From positions 347,009,989 through 347,073,988 of the forward strand of contig NC_077230.1 in NCBI RefSeq assembly GCF_027887165.1: a DNA stretch of 64,000 nt, written 5' to 3'. The position numbers were made by a program, and so were the translations under genes. This stretch comes from Monodelphis domestica. Lineage: Eukaryota > Chordata > Mammalia > Didelphimorphia > Didelphidae. Below, piece after piece: positions 35,901 through 49,871 of the stretch. Position 1 is the stretch's first letter; every line of letters starts with the position of its first letter. A model generated the notes under the pieces. It was given only the letters and a program-made list of their open reading frames with translations. It made no database searches and was not told where the DNA came from.

Positions 35901-38900
35901 CGAAAAATTCAAACACTTCTGGAAATAAAATCACAAGTAGGTAAAAAGAGGGTGCAGAGGGAGCAAACCACCTTCCTTTTCATTTTCTTAGTAGTCGCCA
36001 TTTGCCATGTCAGGTTCTGAAAAGAAAGCTGTGTCTGACAAGTGTGGGGTAGGAAGGAGGAGGAGTTGTCTTTTTAGTCGTTTGCTTGAACATGGGCAGC
36101 TAGGTGGCAAGGTGGAGGTAGGAGGTCCTGTTTGCCTCAGTTTCCTCATCTGCATAATGAGCTGGAGTAGGAAATGCAAACCATTCTAGTATCTTTGCCA
36201 AGAAATTTCCAAATGGGGTCACAAAGAGTCAGAGACAACTAAAATGATTGAACAACAAAAGAATTAATTAAAGCACACTATGAGATCCCCCAAGTGCATG
36301 TAACCCCAAATGTAAGTCCCTTACAGTTCACAGGAGACCCAGGCAGGCCAGGGTATGGGCGTCCCACACGCTCCTGGCACATCTAATTGAAGCTCTCAGC
36401 ACATCCTTTGAGAATAACAGATCTGGACCAATTTCCTTTTACAGAGGAGGAAACTGGGACTATGAGTGACTGAGAGGGCCAGTGATTTGCCGAAGGACAA
36501 GGGGGTTGGGAGTAACCAGAGGGGCAGGTGAGTCTCCCAAAAGTCACAAGGGACCCCCAGGCTGTGGACGGTGAAGAGCCTGCACCACAGAGAGAAACTG
36601 ACAGACAGGGAGAGGGAAGAGGGAAGAGGAGGAGGCAGCTCCTGGCAAAACTGCAGAGGAGCATCCCAGGGGATTTGCCTCTGACTCCAAACTGTACCAG
36701 GGGCTGCCTCGGAACCTCAAGCTTCGGTCCTTCCTCATCTCCCTCATTTCTCTGGAGCCCCAATTTGGGCCTCAGGTTCAACACCTCTGAGCTGACCTAC
36801 CTCTGCCTTCTTTCCTCCTTAGTCTTGACCCTATTTATAGTCAGGGAATCTGTAAGACCGTCTTGTCCACCACACCATGTCACCAGGGCTCTGCCCTCCA
36901 CCTTCGATTCCCACGTCTCTTTGCCTTCAGCTGTGCCCATGCCTGCTATAATTCCAACCCGAGTTTGAGCTGTAAAGGTCCCTCAGAGGCTGGCTAATCT
37001 AACCCCCTCTTTTTCTTGTATTAAAGACCCTTCCCTTCTGCCTTAGTGCCAATTCTAAGGCTCTTGGAATTGACTCAAAGACAGAAGGGCAGCAAAGGCT
37101 AGGCAAATGGGATTAAGTGACTTTCCCAGGGTCACACAGCTAGAAAGTGTCTGGGGCTAGATTTGAACCCAGGTCATCCCCAGGCTTGGTGCTCTGTCGA
37201 CTCTGCTACCAAGCTGTCCCTCTCATTTTCTAATAGTCCATTTATATAGGGCTTCAAAGCTTGGAAAGCATTTTTATGCATATTCTCTCATTTGAGCCTT
37301 GCTGCAACCCTCTCAGGGAGGTGCTATTATTATCCCCATTTTGCTGATGATGACGTTGAGGCCCCAGGAGTTCAGGTGCCCTTGGCAATGTCATACAAAT
37401 ATAAGTTTTAAAGGCAGGTTTGAATGCCTCCAGAGCCAAGGCTTTCTTCTGTATCACACTGCCTGTGTCCAGTCATCCCTATCCCTCTCAGAACTCCCTG
37501 TCCCTTTCCCCAGAGGGCCCCAGACTCACCGGCCCACAGAGAGGATGGTGATCTCCCCTGGGCGGCTCCCCTTGGGCACAGGCTTGCTGCCACCTCGGGG
37601 TGGCAACGCGCTGGGGGTGGGAGTGGTGGCGGCGGCAGCCTCGGGGGACAGCAGGACTTCGGGCCACTTCTTCTGGCTGCAGCGAGAGCAGCAGGACCCA
37701 GAGCGTGAGGCCAGGCCCTGCACTGTGTGCAGGTGATGCTGGTGATGGCAAATGTGGGGTACGGAGGGGGGGCCTTGGATCAGCCTGAGAAGAGCAGAAA
37801 AAGATGAGTGTAGCCTCAAGCCTTGCCTGCCTCTGCCCTAGAGCCCCTGGCCCTAGAGACACCTGGATACAACAGGACCGTACCCCCAAATGAAGAGAAT
37901 GGGGGAGAAGAAGAGAAAAGGGGAAGGAGGGTCCTTTATACAGCCCCCGGCAGCTAAGAATGGCCAGCGCTGCTGTCCCCAGACTCGGCACTCTGGCCTC
38001 ATGGACCATACCCAGTTCCAGGGGCAGAAGGCAAGGATGGCAGGGCAGAGGCCAAGCATCCCTGTCCCCAGCCTGTGCCAGAGGGAAGGAGGGACAACTC
38101 CTCCCCACTGCAGAAAACACCCCAACTCTTCTTCATCCCTAAATACCTGGACCACAGCAAGTTCTCTGCCCCATCTACTGTCAAGCCCCTAATGAGCCTG
38201 AGCCTGCAAGAATTCAGACAGCAAACGACAGGAGGATTCGGGGCAGAACCAAGTGGGGCCACAGAGAGAGCAGGCACCGGCACTGGCACCAGCACCAGCA
38301 CCAGCACTGGCACTGGCACCAGCACCAGCACCGGCACCAGCACCAGCAGCAAATAGAAGCAGACTGCAGAGGCAAAGTCAGGACGGGAGGGAAAACAAGT
38401 CAGGGGGAAGGAGAGCCAAAGAAGCCAAGCGGAGTGAAGCAAAACAAACTAGGCAGTTGGTGTGGCAAAAATCAGGAATCGAGCAGAGCTCTCATCTGCC
38501 CCCGAAGGCTTGCTTGCCCATCCCCGACGGCCTCTGGCTTACTTGGGCAAAGGTTTGTAACTGGTCTGCACAAGCTGTTTGCTGTGATATTCTTTCAGTA
38601 GCTCCTCCAGGGCAGCTGCGTTCTCTGGGAAGCAAAGGGCCACAGGTCAGGGCTGGCCCAGTCTTATGAGCGTTTCCTTCTCTCCCACCCCCACTCGGGG
38701 TTGGCTCTCTGGCTCAGCCGCCAGGAGATCCCTAGCCTTGTCCGGGGAACTACCAGCCATGGTCACTTGCCCAGTCTCTTCCCTTCCCACCTGGAGGCAC
38801 AAAGGAGAAAGAGCCCAGGAGAAAGGGCTCAATCCCAGCTTAATTTCATGGAAGAAGGATCCCCTCCGGAGACATACATCAGTGGGGCCCTCATTGCTTT

Positions 38901-41900
38901 GGAAGAAGCCCATTGTTCTAGGGGACAGCTCCAGGTATTACACAATTCCTCCTCCCTTGGGAATCCACTCCCAACTGGTTCTGCTTCCAAGCAGAACAGA
39001 GGATCAGAGTTCGAGGGCTAATAAAGAACCTTAGAGGCTACTGAGGCTCACTCCTTTCATTAAATCGATGAGGAAACAGGCTGAAAGAGATTAAGTGATT
39101 TTTCTCAAGGTCTGGTCACACAGCTAGTAAAATCCTAAAGCAGGACTTGAACTCAGTTCTTTCTGATTCCAAGCTTGGCAGAGAATACCCCCTCCTAGCT
39201 GCTTTGGTTCTGGAGGATCTAGAAGGCAGCGATTGTGTGGCTACAGCAGGAACCCCAGACCCTGCCTATCAGATCTCACTTAAAGCTCCTTGAGTTCGGC
39301 ACCTTCATCTTCCCTAGGAGGATACTGAAGGCCCGGAAGGGCAGTGGCTTTCCTGAGGTCATATAATGAGTTCAAGTGAAGCTCAGATTAGAACCCCAGG
39401 CTCCTGACTTCCCATTCAGAGGCTCACACTCTTAGGACCTGTCAGGTAGACCCAGGAGTTATCTAAACTCAGCATCTCCTCTGGGGTGCCCAAAAGGCAG
39501 ACAAGAAGCACCTTCCAGGCTACCCAAAATTCCTGTCAGAAGGTGCTGTCTGCTCCCAGGCTCTATTGTGGCACACCAGGGAGAAATGGCTTAGCCCAAA
39601 GAAAAGAATGCTGGGGTGGGAGCTGGCAAATTGTTTTGGGTGAGCCTCAAGCTTCTCTCTCTGGAAAATGGGGATAACACTAGGATAATCTGTTTCATAG
39701 GGGTGTCATGAGAAGAACCTCTTGGTAAACCTTAAAATGTCAGCTATTACTATTATCATTACTGGTTTCCTTCTCCTGCCGAGGAACAAGGCACAGGGCA
39801 CAGAACACTGGACTTCAAGTCAGGAGAACTTGAGTTCAAATCTGACCTCAGACTAGCTGGATGAGCTGGGAAAGTTACTTCAGCTCTGTTTGCCTTAATT
39901 CCATCATCTATAAAATGGAAATAATAATAGCACCTGCCTCCTACAACCAATTGAGAAAGCCTTTGTAACAAAGTATTTAGCCTATTAATAAATATTAACA
40001 AATGCTTAATAAATGAATTATAGCATCAACAAGCCATTTGATGAATTATTAATTCCTATTAACTTAATAAATGCTTGTTTCCCTCCTTCCTTCTCTTTTA
40101 AGTCCTGGCAGAATCAGGAGAGATCCAGGAGGGATATTTGCATGGCCAAGACAGCAAGAATTGCTTCCTTTTCCCGGGATGGAACCAACAAGGTGTCACA
40201 CCCCAATTCAATTCCCCAATCCCTGTTCCCACCAAAGCACTTCCCCTCTATCCCACAGCGACTGGTCCTGGTAGAGCGGACGATCTTAATGAGCTCCCGT
40301 GGTTCCAAGGGAGGGGAAAAGAACAGCTGACACCCCAGCCTCACCTTTCTTCTCTGTGATCAGTCGAACCAAGACCCCAATGGTGTCCTCATTGGGGTCA
40401 TCCATTCGGTAGGCAGGGTTAGTCCCTGTGGAAGGAAGACAAGAGTCGATGAGACTGGGAGGGACATGATGGGAACAGGGTTCAAAGCCTGGGCAGAGAG
40501 CCAGTGGGTGCTGCTCAAGGGCAAGACTGAGGCGTGTGGGAATCCTTGAGGCAGGGAAACCTGAGTTCTTTTTCCTCTCTTGTCCTACACAACCCCCTTA
40601 AGGCTCTCTCCATGGGCATGAATTAGTCTGGATCCCTGGGATGGTGATGGGATAGGGAGAACCCTAAAGCAACATTGATTCCTTTGGCCAGAGCACGGGC
40701 TTGGGACCCAGACCCACAGAATGCTAGAGCAGGAGAGAGGAACTTAGAGACCCAGAACAACCATTTCATTTTACAGCTGAGGAAACTGAGGTACCAAGGG
40801 GACTCCTCAGAAGCTGCAGAGTGAATCAGTCACAGAACCAGGGCTGGGACCTTTCCTTGGCTCTTTCCCAGAGAACTCTTCTCCCTCCCACAGAAACGAG
40901 GTCTCGACTACAGCAGAAAGGATGAGGGTTGGATGGCTGGATGCCTCTCCAACAAGGGCAAGAGAAAGGCGGCCTTTTCTCCATGTCCATTCCCCCTCAC
41001 CCCCAGGGAACAGAGATGTGGGAGGACACTGGGGGTTTTTAGCTGCTCTCAGGCTCCTGCCTCTCCCCAGGGAAGGAGACAGCTGGAGAAGCTTCTTCAA
41101 CAGCTGTGAAGTTAATCTTAGCCATGCTGGGCCCCAGAATCCCCCTTAGAGAATCCTGACATTCCATATCACCCACCCGACCCACCCAGACAAAGGGCAA
41201 GGGGGCCAAAATGGGCCCCGCCTGCAGCCTTAAAAGGTCCCCCCGGGTCTCCCTCTGCAGACTGAGGAGTGTACAGGAAGGCGGAGGCTTCAGGAAGGGC
41301 ATTCCTAGCCTCAGTATGGCGGCTGCTGTCCTGCTCAGGGGCTAAGAGAGGAATCTCAGGTGGCTGGACACACTACAGTTCTCTCTGAGAACAAAACACA
41401 AATAGAATGGCTCTCTCTGCCTGTGTCAAACACTATTTCATTATGCGAATGTGCATGGATGAGGACAGTGGCCTTCAGTGAAATAAACAGTCCATTTGGC
41501 TGGGAACAAAAGTGCCTGCACACATGCAATCAACTCAGTGGCTGACATTCCTCGGGCCTTAGGGGCCCCTGGATAAAAGGTAGCTGGGAGAAAGGGAGTC
41601 TGGCCTGGGATGCATGAGGCGCGAGTTTCCATCCTTGCTTCTGCAGGCACGAGGCTCCCCAGGTGGAGCCCGCATGCGGCTGCCTGTCATCAAAAATGGC
41701 TACATGTTGTGGCTGACACGTGTGCCATAGGTTCACCATCATGGCTCTAGAGAGAGCCCTATTGCTCTACTAAAATCACCCTTTCCAGGCTCTTCCATTG
41801 CCACCTCCAGCAGCCTTCTCTCTCTCAGCCCTCCTTCTCCTGCTCATCCTCTCTGTAGCTGGCATTGCTACTACTCTTCATCTCTCCCTCATGGCTGCCT

Positions 41901-44900
41901 GCCCTTTCCTTCTCCATCTCTTTTCCAAAGTGCATCTTCCTCTCCTACCCACTAATTGTGTCTGTCTTAGGTTCTAGTGGCCTCTCTAAATTCTCTCTAG
42001 AGGCAATCTCATTCTCTGTCTTACTGATCACATCCCTCCCGATGACACTTGGGCTTAAGCCCGACTCCTCTCCTGGGATCCAGATCCAAATATCCAGGTG
42101 TCTACCAGCCAGCTCCAGCTGGATATCCCCTCAGAACTTTAATTCAGACTCTGTGTGTCCCTCTTCCCTGGCCACATGCACCTGGAGAAGGGATAGATCG
42201 ACCACCTCGTCTCATCCCCCTCCCTCCCCAAGGCAAGGGCTTTCCCCCAGCTTCAGATGGGAAGCACCCCAAGCGCAGAGGCCACATTCCCCCCCTTGGG
42301 GCTCCATTACCCTCCTCTCACCGTTCTTGCCCTCAAGTCCAGCCTCATCACCGCTGTCTTTATGGGCTGTGCAGTGATAGCCTTTCTTCTTAAGAAGATT
42401 GCAGAGCAAAATCCCCAGCAGGCCCATCAGACAGAAGATGGGCACAATGGCGATGACAGCGTACTGGGCCGCAGCTTCCTCGGACACCCCAGCCTGGGTG
42501 CCGTTCTCTGGGGGGTGGACCTCGGGCCCCATCCCAGCCTCCACGTCCCGACGCTGACGGCCCCCACGTCCTATTTCAGGCTCTGCCCCCAGCCAAAGAG
42601 ACGTGGCCAGGAGAGACATAGGGTGAAACGGGCATCGAGGGGAAGGTAGAGGAAGAGAAAAAAAGACATGGGGAGAGAGAGAGAGGGAAGGAGAAACAGA
42701 GGCAGTGTAAGGCAAAGAGACAGATGGAGAGAAACAGAAGGAGGCAGACACAGAGTCAGAGGGACAAAGACACACAGAAAAAGATGGGGGAGGGAGAATA
42801 AGGAGAAAGCCAGAGACAAGACACACAAGAGAGAAAGAAGAGAGACACAAAGACAGCAAGCAGAAATAGAGACCCAAAGACACAAGAAAGAGCATTTGAA
42901 AGGGAAGAAGAGACACCCAGAGACGAATGACATAGAAGGACAGGCAGAAAAACATCCCAGGGCAAAGGGGAAGAGAGAGATGGGGAAAGTGAGAATAGAG
43001 GAACGGAGAATTGGGTGTAGAGAACAGAATCTCAAGTTAGTGAGAAATTAAGAGGGGAAACTGGCCCAAAAACAGCCCCAGTGACTGCTCAGTCTCTCCC
43101 AGGAGTATTGACCCTCCGGCTCCCACCCTTCTCCCACTTCCCTTTTGGTCACCCTCCATGCCTTCCTTTTCTGCCCTTCTACTCTCTCTCTGAGCCACCT
43201 CTTCTAGGGTCTATAAGCCCTTCCCCAAGCCCCCTTGTAACTCCTGTGTTGGAGGAGAGGTGCCCACCTAGGCATGGAGAAGGGATCTTTGTCCCAGGCC
43301 ATGGCAAGGGTGCAGGAGCTATTCCATCGACAAGCCTCCTTGTGCTCAGAGACCCAGGCACTGGTACAAATGTTAGAAGCTCCAAGATACTCGAAGAGAC
43401 TTGTCTAGTCCAACCTCCTTATTTGGCCTAGGATATGTATTACATACATGTCATCCTCCTGAGTTCTGGGTTCGAGCTCAGTGGACCACCTTACTGGTCT
43501 GACCTTGGCCATTGTCCCCCTCTACACCCCAGACCTCGAAATAAAGGCATCAGCAGGGGCAAAATATATATTATAAAGAAATAATTGTAAATGACAATAA
43601 TTTATAAATAACTAAATACATTTTATAGATGTATATACCCCAAAGGGGAAGAGAGAGAATAAGTGAGTGGCATAGGTGGCATTGGAACCCCTGGCCCCAT
43701 GCTCTCCCACAAACACACAGCCTTCCCGCCTCACCTCCACTGGGCAGAAATCTGTTACAAAACAGTAAGTTCTCTGTTTCAGTGTTGTCTAAAAACAGTG
43801 AGCACAACATAGTGGTGCGAGCCGCGTGCGCGCGCACACACACACACACACAGAGCTGTGGGCCCAGGTGTCCTCGTTTCCCCCACCCGGCAGGCTCTGG
43901 GCTCTGATCCAGGGTGCCAGCCACTGAGGGTGACTCAGCAGGTGAAAGAAAGGAGAGTGTGTGCCCGGATGGGCCCCTGAGGGCAGGAGCAGATTTTGTG
44001 TTGGAGAGTGAGTGCACGAGGGTGTCAAAAGCCCACCGGTCTTCGGGCCGGGTGAGGGACCTTTGCGAGCCCTCTAGACCAACGTCTCCACTGTCTCCCG
44101 GGGCTCAGATTAGTGAGATGGCTGCCAAGGCCACAGAGTGAGTGAGTAAATCATGGCACCCGGAGTCAGATCCAGGGCCATGGATGCCAAGCAGAGTCCC
44201 AGCCACCCTCCCTCCTCTGCCTTTTCATTCCCTCCAGGCTCCCTGGATGTGCTCTTTATTTGTGTAGGAGTCCATATAGGCGAGAGGGTCCGTGTGTGCC
44301 ACCTATCTGTGGGTCCTGTTGGTGGGGATGGGGAGTGGCAGTGGGGCCTGGTCCCTGGGGAGGGGGCTGGACACTGGGGCCTCTGTCACCACCTCATTCT
44401 ATCTCACAAAGTTCAGGGGACTCAGAGTTGGACAGGACAGCACAGAGCTGATGCAGCTCGAGGGCATCAGAGACCAGCCATTCAACAGGCAGCAGCTGTC
44501 CCTGCCTCTTCTCCCCAGACCCTCAGAGATTATCTGTGGGGAAGAGGGGGCAAGATAACTTGGGAACTGGCAGGGACAAGTCCTCACCCAACGGAGGGGG
44601 GAGTGATCCTCCTATGTCCTGGGCTCTGGTTCAGTGTACCATCTTGTTGGCTTGACCTAGGCTACTGTACCCCTCAGTATCCCAGACCTCAAAATAAAGG
44701 GGCCAGCAGGGGCAAAAGTACACCCCAGGACTATGGACCTGAAGGCTAGAAGGCCCCCCTGCAGAGACTTGAATCCAAATGCCGTCATTTTAGTCAGGGG
44801 AAATGAGGTCCATTTGGAAAGGGGAAGAGATTTGCCCAAGGTCACACAGCCAGTTAGTGGCAGAGCAAGGATTCTCAAGTCTCAGCTCTCGGCCTGGGGT

Positions 44901-47900
44901 TCCTTCCACAGCCCCATCCTGACTCTCTGTACCCTGCTCCTTTATGTTCTCCTCCCCTCAGGGACATGCCTCAGTCGTGGAAGAAAAAGCTGCTGTCTCA
45001 GCACTGGCTGTCTTCTAACTCCTGCCCCCCAAGGATAGTGGGGAGAGTCAGCATATTCAGGAGCTGAAAGTGGGTCAGCATCAGTCCTGGGTAGTCTTTC
45101 TCTCTTCAAAGTTTACAGGGAGGAGGAGAGGCAAAAGAGGAAAGGGCTGCCCCATCAGGGCCCTGGGCTCTGGTTTTCTATTGCCTTTTCTTCTAACTCC
45201 TCCCTCTTGCAGTTGCCATCTCTCCATCTATCACTCCATGTCTCTAATCCCCTATTCTCTCTTCTTTTCATCTGTCTTTTGCTCTCTTAATCTCTTTCTG
45301 TCTCCATCCTTCTGTCTTCTTCCTTCTCTCAATCTTTATTTTCCTCCTTCTGTTGCCTCAGAGCCATACCTGCCTTTTTCTGTCCCTCCATCTCTCAGAG
45401 CCATCTCAGGCTCTCTCCCTGTATCAGCTCTCTACTCCATCTTTCTGTCTTTCCTGGTCTCTGGAGACTCTGCACATCTGTCTCTTTCCATCTTAGCCCT
45501 TTCCTTTTTTTCTTCCTCTCTTCTCAAACTCTGCATCCTGTCTCTGTCTCTGTCTCCATGGCTTTAAATCTCTCTGTGCCTGCCTTTCACTGTACTTCCC
45601 TTCATCTTTGTCTCTCACTCTTCATTTTTCCTCTTTTCCCTCTGTCTCTTTCGCCTACTTCTGTATCTTTATCTGGGTCTCTCTCGGCATCTCAGACCCA
45701 TTATTTATCTGTCTCTGTCTCTGTTTTTGTATTTTCATCTAAGTCTCTCGGCGTCTCAGGCCCTTTGTCTCTGTCTCTGTCTCTTTTTCTGTGTCTCACA
45801 TACACATTTGTCTCCCCTCTTTGGTTTTGTCCCTGATGTCTTCTATCTACCTCTCTCTCACCCTCAATCAATCAGCAAGCATTTATTAAACGCTAAGCTG
45901 TCTCTCAGTTTCTCTCCCTCCCTCTGTTTCTCCTTTTCTTGATTCTTTTGCACCTCTTTCTCTGCCTTCATTTCTCCCTCCTTTACCCTCCCCCTTGTCC
46001 CCAACACCCATCATGCTAGACCCATACTCACCTCCACAGCCAGGTGTGCCCATGGGTGCCCAAGAACAAGGCCAGCACTCGGTGTCTGGATGCCTTCTGG
46101 GGTCATAAAACCTGCAGGAAAACAAAGGTGGTCTCATACCTACAGCCAGCTCCAAATGGCCCCCTCCTACATAGTAGTCCCCTCTGCCCTACCCCTTCTA
46201 TGGACTCCTACAACTTCCCATTCTCACCCTCTGCTTCCCAGAGGCCTCAAACCCATCCTGGGTGCTTTATCAAAACCAACAGTGGAATGAGCTGCCTAGA
46301 CAGAGAGGGACTCCTCCTTTCTGAAGATCGTGAATGCTGAAAAGGAGAATTTCTGTTCAGAAAGGGGTTGGATGAGTCCTTTTGTGTCTAGGATGCCGTG
46401 AATCTCATGTCTGAATCTCCTAGCCCCCCCCTATGAAATGGGGACAAGGGCTGATGCGGTGAACAAGCTTTGTAAACAGTTAAGTGGCCTTAGAAATGCA
46501 GCCATGATCATTTTCAGCAAAACAGTGGCTCCTCCAATAAGGTCAACATGGGAGATAAGAGGCCCAAGAGGTATATGGTGGGAGCTGGAACTGGAATTCC
46601 TGAGCTCTTGCTCTCAGTTGGCCTGGGTGATCTGGGCCAATCTATGCCCTTCCTCCTCTGGAGAAACCCTCAGGTCAGGGGAGCTCCAAGACAGCCCCAA
46701 AGTCTCCATTCTGTTGCCTCTCCTTTCCCCAGTGTCTAACAGGAATCTAAATGGAATCTGATGGCTAAGTCACTGAGGCTTCTCCTTTCCTTCTAAAACC
46801 AATGAGTTGGAGAGATGTGACCTATATGACAAAGAATGTCTGGGCATGAAGGAACTTTAGAACCCAGAACAAAGAATGTCAGATCTGGAAGGGACCTCAG
46901 AACAGAGAATTGAGAACTAGAAGGACTTAGAACATGGAAGATCAGGACACCAGGACAACCAGAAAAAGTCTTAGAGATTACCTAGTCCAACCTCATTTTA
47001 CTGATGAGGAAACTGAGGCCCAGAGGGGGAAAGGGCTTCATTCAAAGTCACAAAGAAACCATGACTGAAACCCAGGAGTCCCAACTCCCAGTTCAATTTT
47101 TTCTCCCTCTTTGACACAGCCAATGATGCTTCTTGCTGGGGGCAGGAATCTTTGCTTCCCTTACTGAGCGTCCCTGGGCTGAGGATCAAGCCTTCTCAAT
47201 TCCAGAGCTGAGGAGCTCACCCTGAAATGCAGTCACCGCACCGAGTATCGACCGTCGTGGTTCCCACCTGGGCCTCGACTCTCCTCAGCTGGGCACAGCC
47301 AGTGTGGGGCAGGCAGGGGCTTCGTCCCAGGCTGGTTGAAAAGGTGCCCGGCCTGCAGGCACGGCACACAGTACCCAGTCCCGGTCCGGAACCACATTCC
47401 TGAGTGGGAAAATCAATCAAAAAACATTTAAGCTGTGTGCCAGGCAGTGGGGAGTTAGCATTTGAATGAAGGAGGCTGTGGCCGTGTGTATGTCCATTTA
47501 CATGGACACAGAATAAATTCAAGGTAATTTTAGGGGTAGGCGCTAGCAGCTGCGGGCGATCAAGAGGCATCATGGGAGTTTTCAGGCTCAAGCTGAGAAA
47601 GGAAGGAGGTCTCTCCCCTCTCTTCCCTATCCCTTCGACCTTTATATAAGGGCTCCCAAAAGGCTACCTTCTCCAAGAAGCCAACCTGGATTGGTCTTAT
47701 CATGCTCCAACCTACCAGAGTATTTACTGACTGACCCCCACCCCCACCCAGTTCCCTCAACTAGGAGAATTTTTGACCTTTATACATGTGAACTGTCATA
47801 TGGGGCTCTTGCTCTTCTGCCTTAAGCTTTATTTGGAGTTCAGCTGGGGGGTCCCTGAGGACAGGTGCAAAATGTCCTCCCTCAGGCTCAGCCATCAGCT

Positions 47901-49789
47901 CCCCCCATTTCAGAGTCAGGGGTCTCTGAGGATGGGGTCATGCATAGCTCCTCCTCAGGGCAGGTGCCCCTTAGGGCCAGGCATGGGCTTACCTGATTGG
48001 GCTCCTCTCCTGGTGGGCACTCGGGACACGCAGCACAACCGCCCGCTTCTGTCTGGTACTCAGAGTCCTGGCAGGACAGGGAGAACGACTGATGTCCACT
48101 GAGTAGCTGAGAGAGAAGGGTTGAAGGAGAGACTGGCACCAGCAGACACTGAGATAGGGGCAGGAACCAATCCAATTCCCAGCCTATGCCTGGCCAGCAT
48201 TGCTGCCACCAATCTTCCCTGCCCTCCCCCCAGAATCCTCTGTGCTAAGATGGAGAAGGAGTCGGTCAAGACTGCTACAAAATAGAATGTTGGACGGGGA
48301 GAAAACCTAGGTGCTAGTCTCAGCTCTGCCACTGATCCTCAAGCATACCTTGGGCAAAACTGTGCCTCTCTCTGGATCTCAGTTTCCTAATCTGTAAAAT
48401 GAGAAGTTTGAACTAGATTCAACTGACATTCTCTTATTAGGCTCCCCTCTGTTCTGACATTCTCTATTCTAAAGCTTCTCCTTGCTCTGGCATTGGTGGT
48501 TTCCCCCCCCTTTAAAACAAAGGTGTTTAGTAAAACAACTAAAGAAGAGTAGCCATAGACTATCTCTCTCATGAACCAGAGGATTGTTTTCCCACAATTA
48601 CACAAACCCAGAGCAGGGCAGCAAAGGGAGTACCATCTTCAGAACCAGAGGACCGAGCTTGAAATGCCCATGTGACATTGGACAAATCTGACGTTTTAGG
48701 TCCTAAGGATGTTCTAAGGGTGCTATCAGCTCAGTCAGTCCATGACTCTTTAAGGGGCAAATGGATGAACTGGGGTTCAGGTCCTGGGGCTCTACTTTCC
48801 TGCCAACTTGGGTCACTGAAGATTCCACCTCCTTTTCCAGAAATAACTCCAGGTCTTTCCACATTTATACAGGGTTGCCAAGTGCCAGGAAAGAAGACTC
48901 AAGAGGAGCAGCTGAGTAGCACAAAGTCAGGAGCACCTGGGTTCAAATCTGGCCTCAGACACTTCCTAGCTGTGTGACCCTGGGCAAGTCATTTAACTCC
49001 CATTGCCCAATCTTTACTGCGCTTCTGCCTTGGAACTAATACACAGTATTGATGCTAAGATGAGAATAAGGGTTTTAAAAATAAGATCTAAGAGAGATCC
49101 CACTGGATCTATCTTGGGAACTATACTCCAATCTTTATAAGAGCTTCTAAACCAGGAAGTCCCAACAGTCTGCCCATCCTCACTGCACATACTCAGCCTC
49201 TGCAAAGGGAAGCCAAACCGAACACCATTACCGGATGGTCCAATGCCTGCCCACCCCATTGCCTTAAAGGGCCCCTTTTTACAAGGATCTCTAATTCTTT
49301 ATAGGTAATGTTGTGAGGATGGTGAGAGAACAGGAATTGTGATGGGGACTCCAGCATCCTGGATGTCAGTCTAGACTCTGCTTATGGTGACAGATTCAGC
49401 ACATCCCACCTCCTACAGGAACATATATTATCCCTGCTAAGATCCCTAAAGCCCTCTCTGAAACAGCCCCACCCATTCTGATTCCTGCTCTCCCCTGCAT
49501 GCCCCCCAGCCAGCCAGTGTAGACGCTGACTACTCTGTTATTAACTTGGATTTGTTCATCTATCCTGGTTTTAAGTGGCTATTTTTTGGGGTGTGAGTCT
49601 CAGATCATGTGATCTCAGAGGAACTCTTCACAGGTGAAGTCAAAGAGAAGAGAATCCCCAAGTCCAAGGAGGGGATCTAACCCCCATCCCCACCTATATT
49701 TCTAAGACAATCCAAAAGGAAAGACTGATGACCTCTCAGGGACTCATGGCACGCTCTTCCCCCCCCCCTCCTCTCTCTCTCTCTGTCTC

Positions 49790-49871
<82 letters not shown>

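Larger units (their letters stand above)
33615..37529. other. RELT intron between exons 8 and 9
   Basis: About 3.9 kb with no further exon. It holds a MIR scrap (33740-33860), the unresolved high-copy repeat at 34163, long CORE-SINEs at 34748 and 36095, a tRNA-headed SINE at 35301, and further MIR-like copies (35695-35900 and 37030-37220, both - strand). Confidence 0.7.

Noticed and set aside
37999..38442. Val-Pro-Leu repeat protein on the - strand
   Set aside because: Produced by the GCACCA hexamer minisatellite in a RELT intron. All frames are open.
42212..43060. Open frames of 247 and 127 codons around RELT exon 5
   Set aside because: The 247-codon - strand frame is exon 5 read through into the purine tract and intron, and the + strand frame is the purine tract itself. 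Only 42322-42582 is coding.
45070..45942. Phe/Ser/Leu-rich frames that look like membrane proteins
   Set aside because: They come from the CT-rich tract in RELT intron 4. No codon bias or homology.
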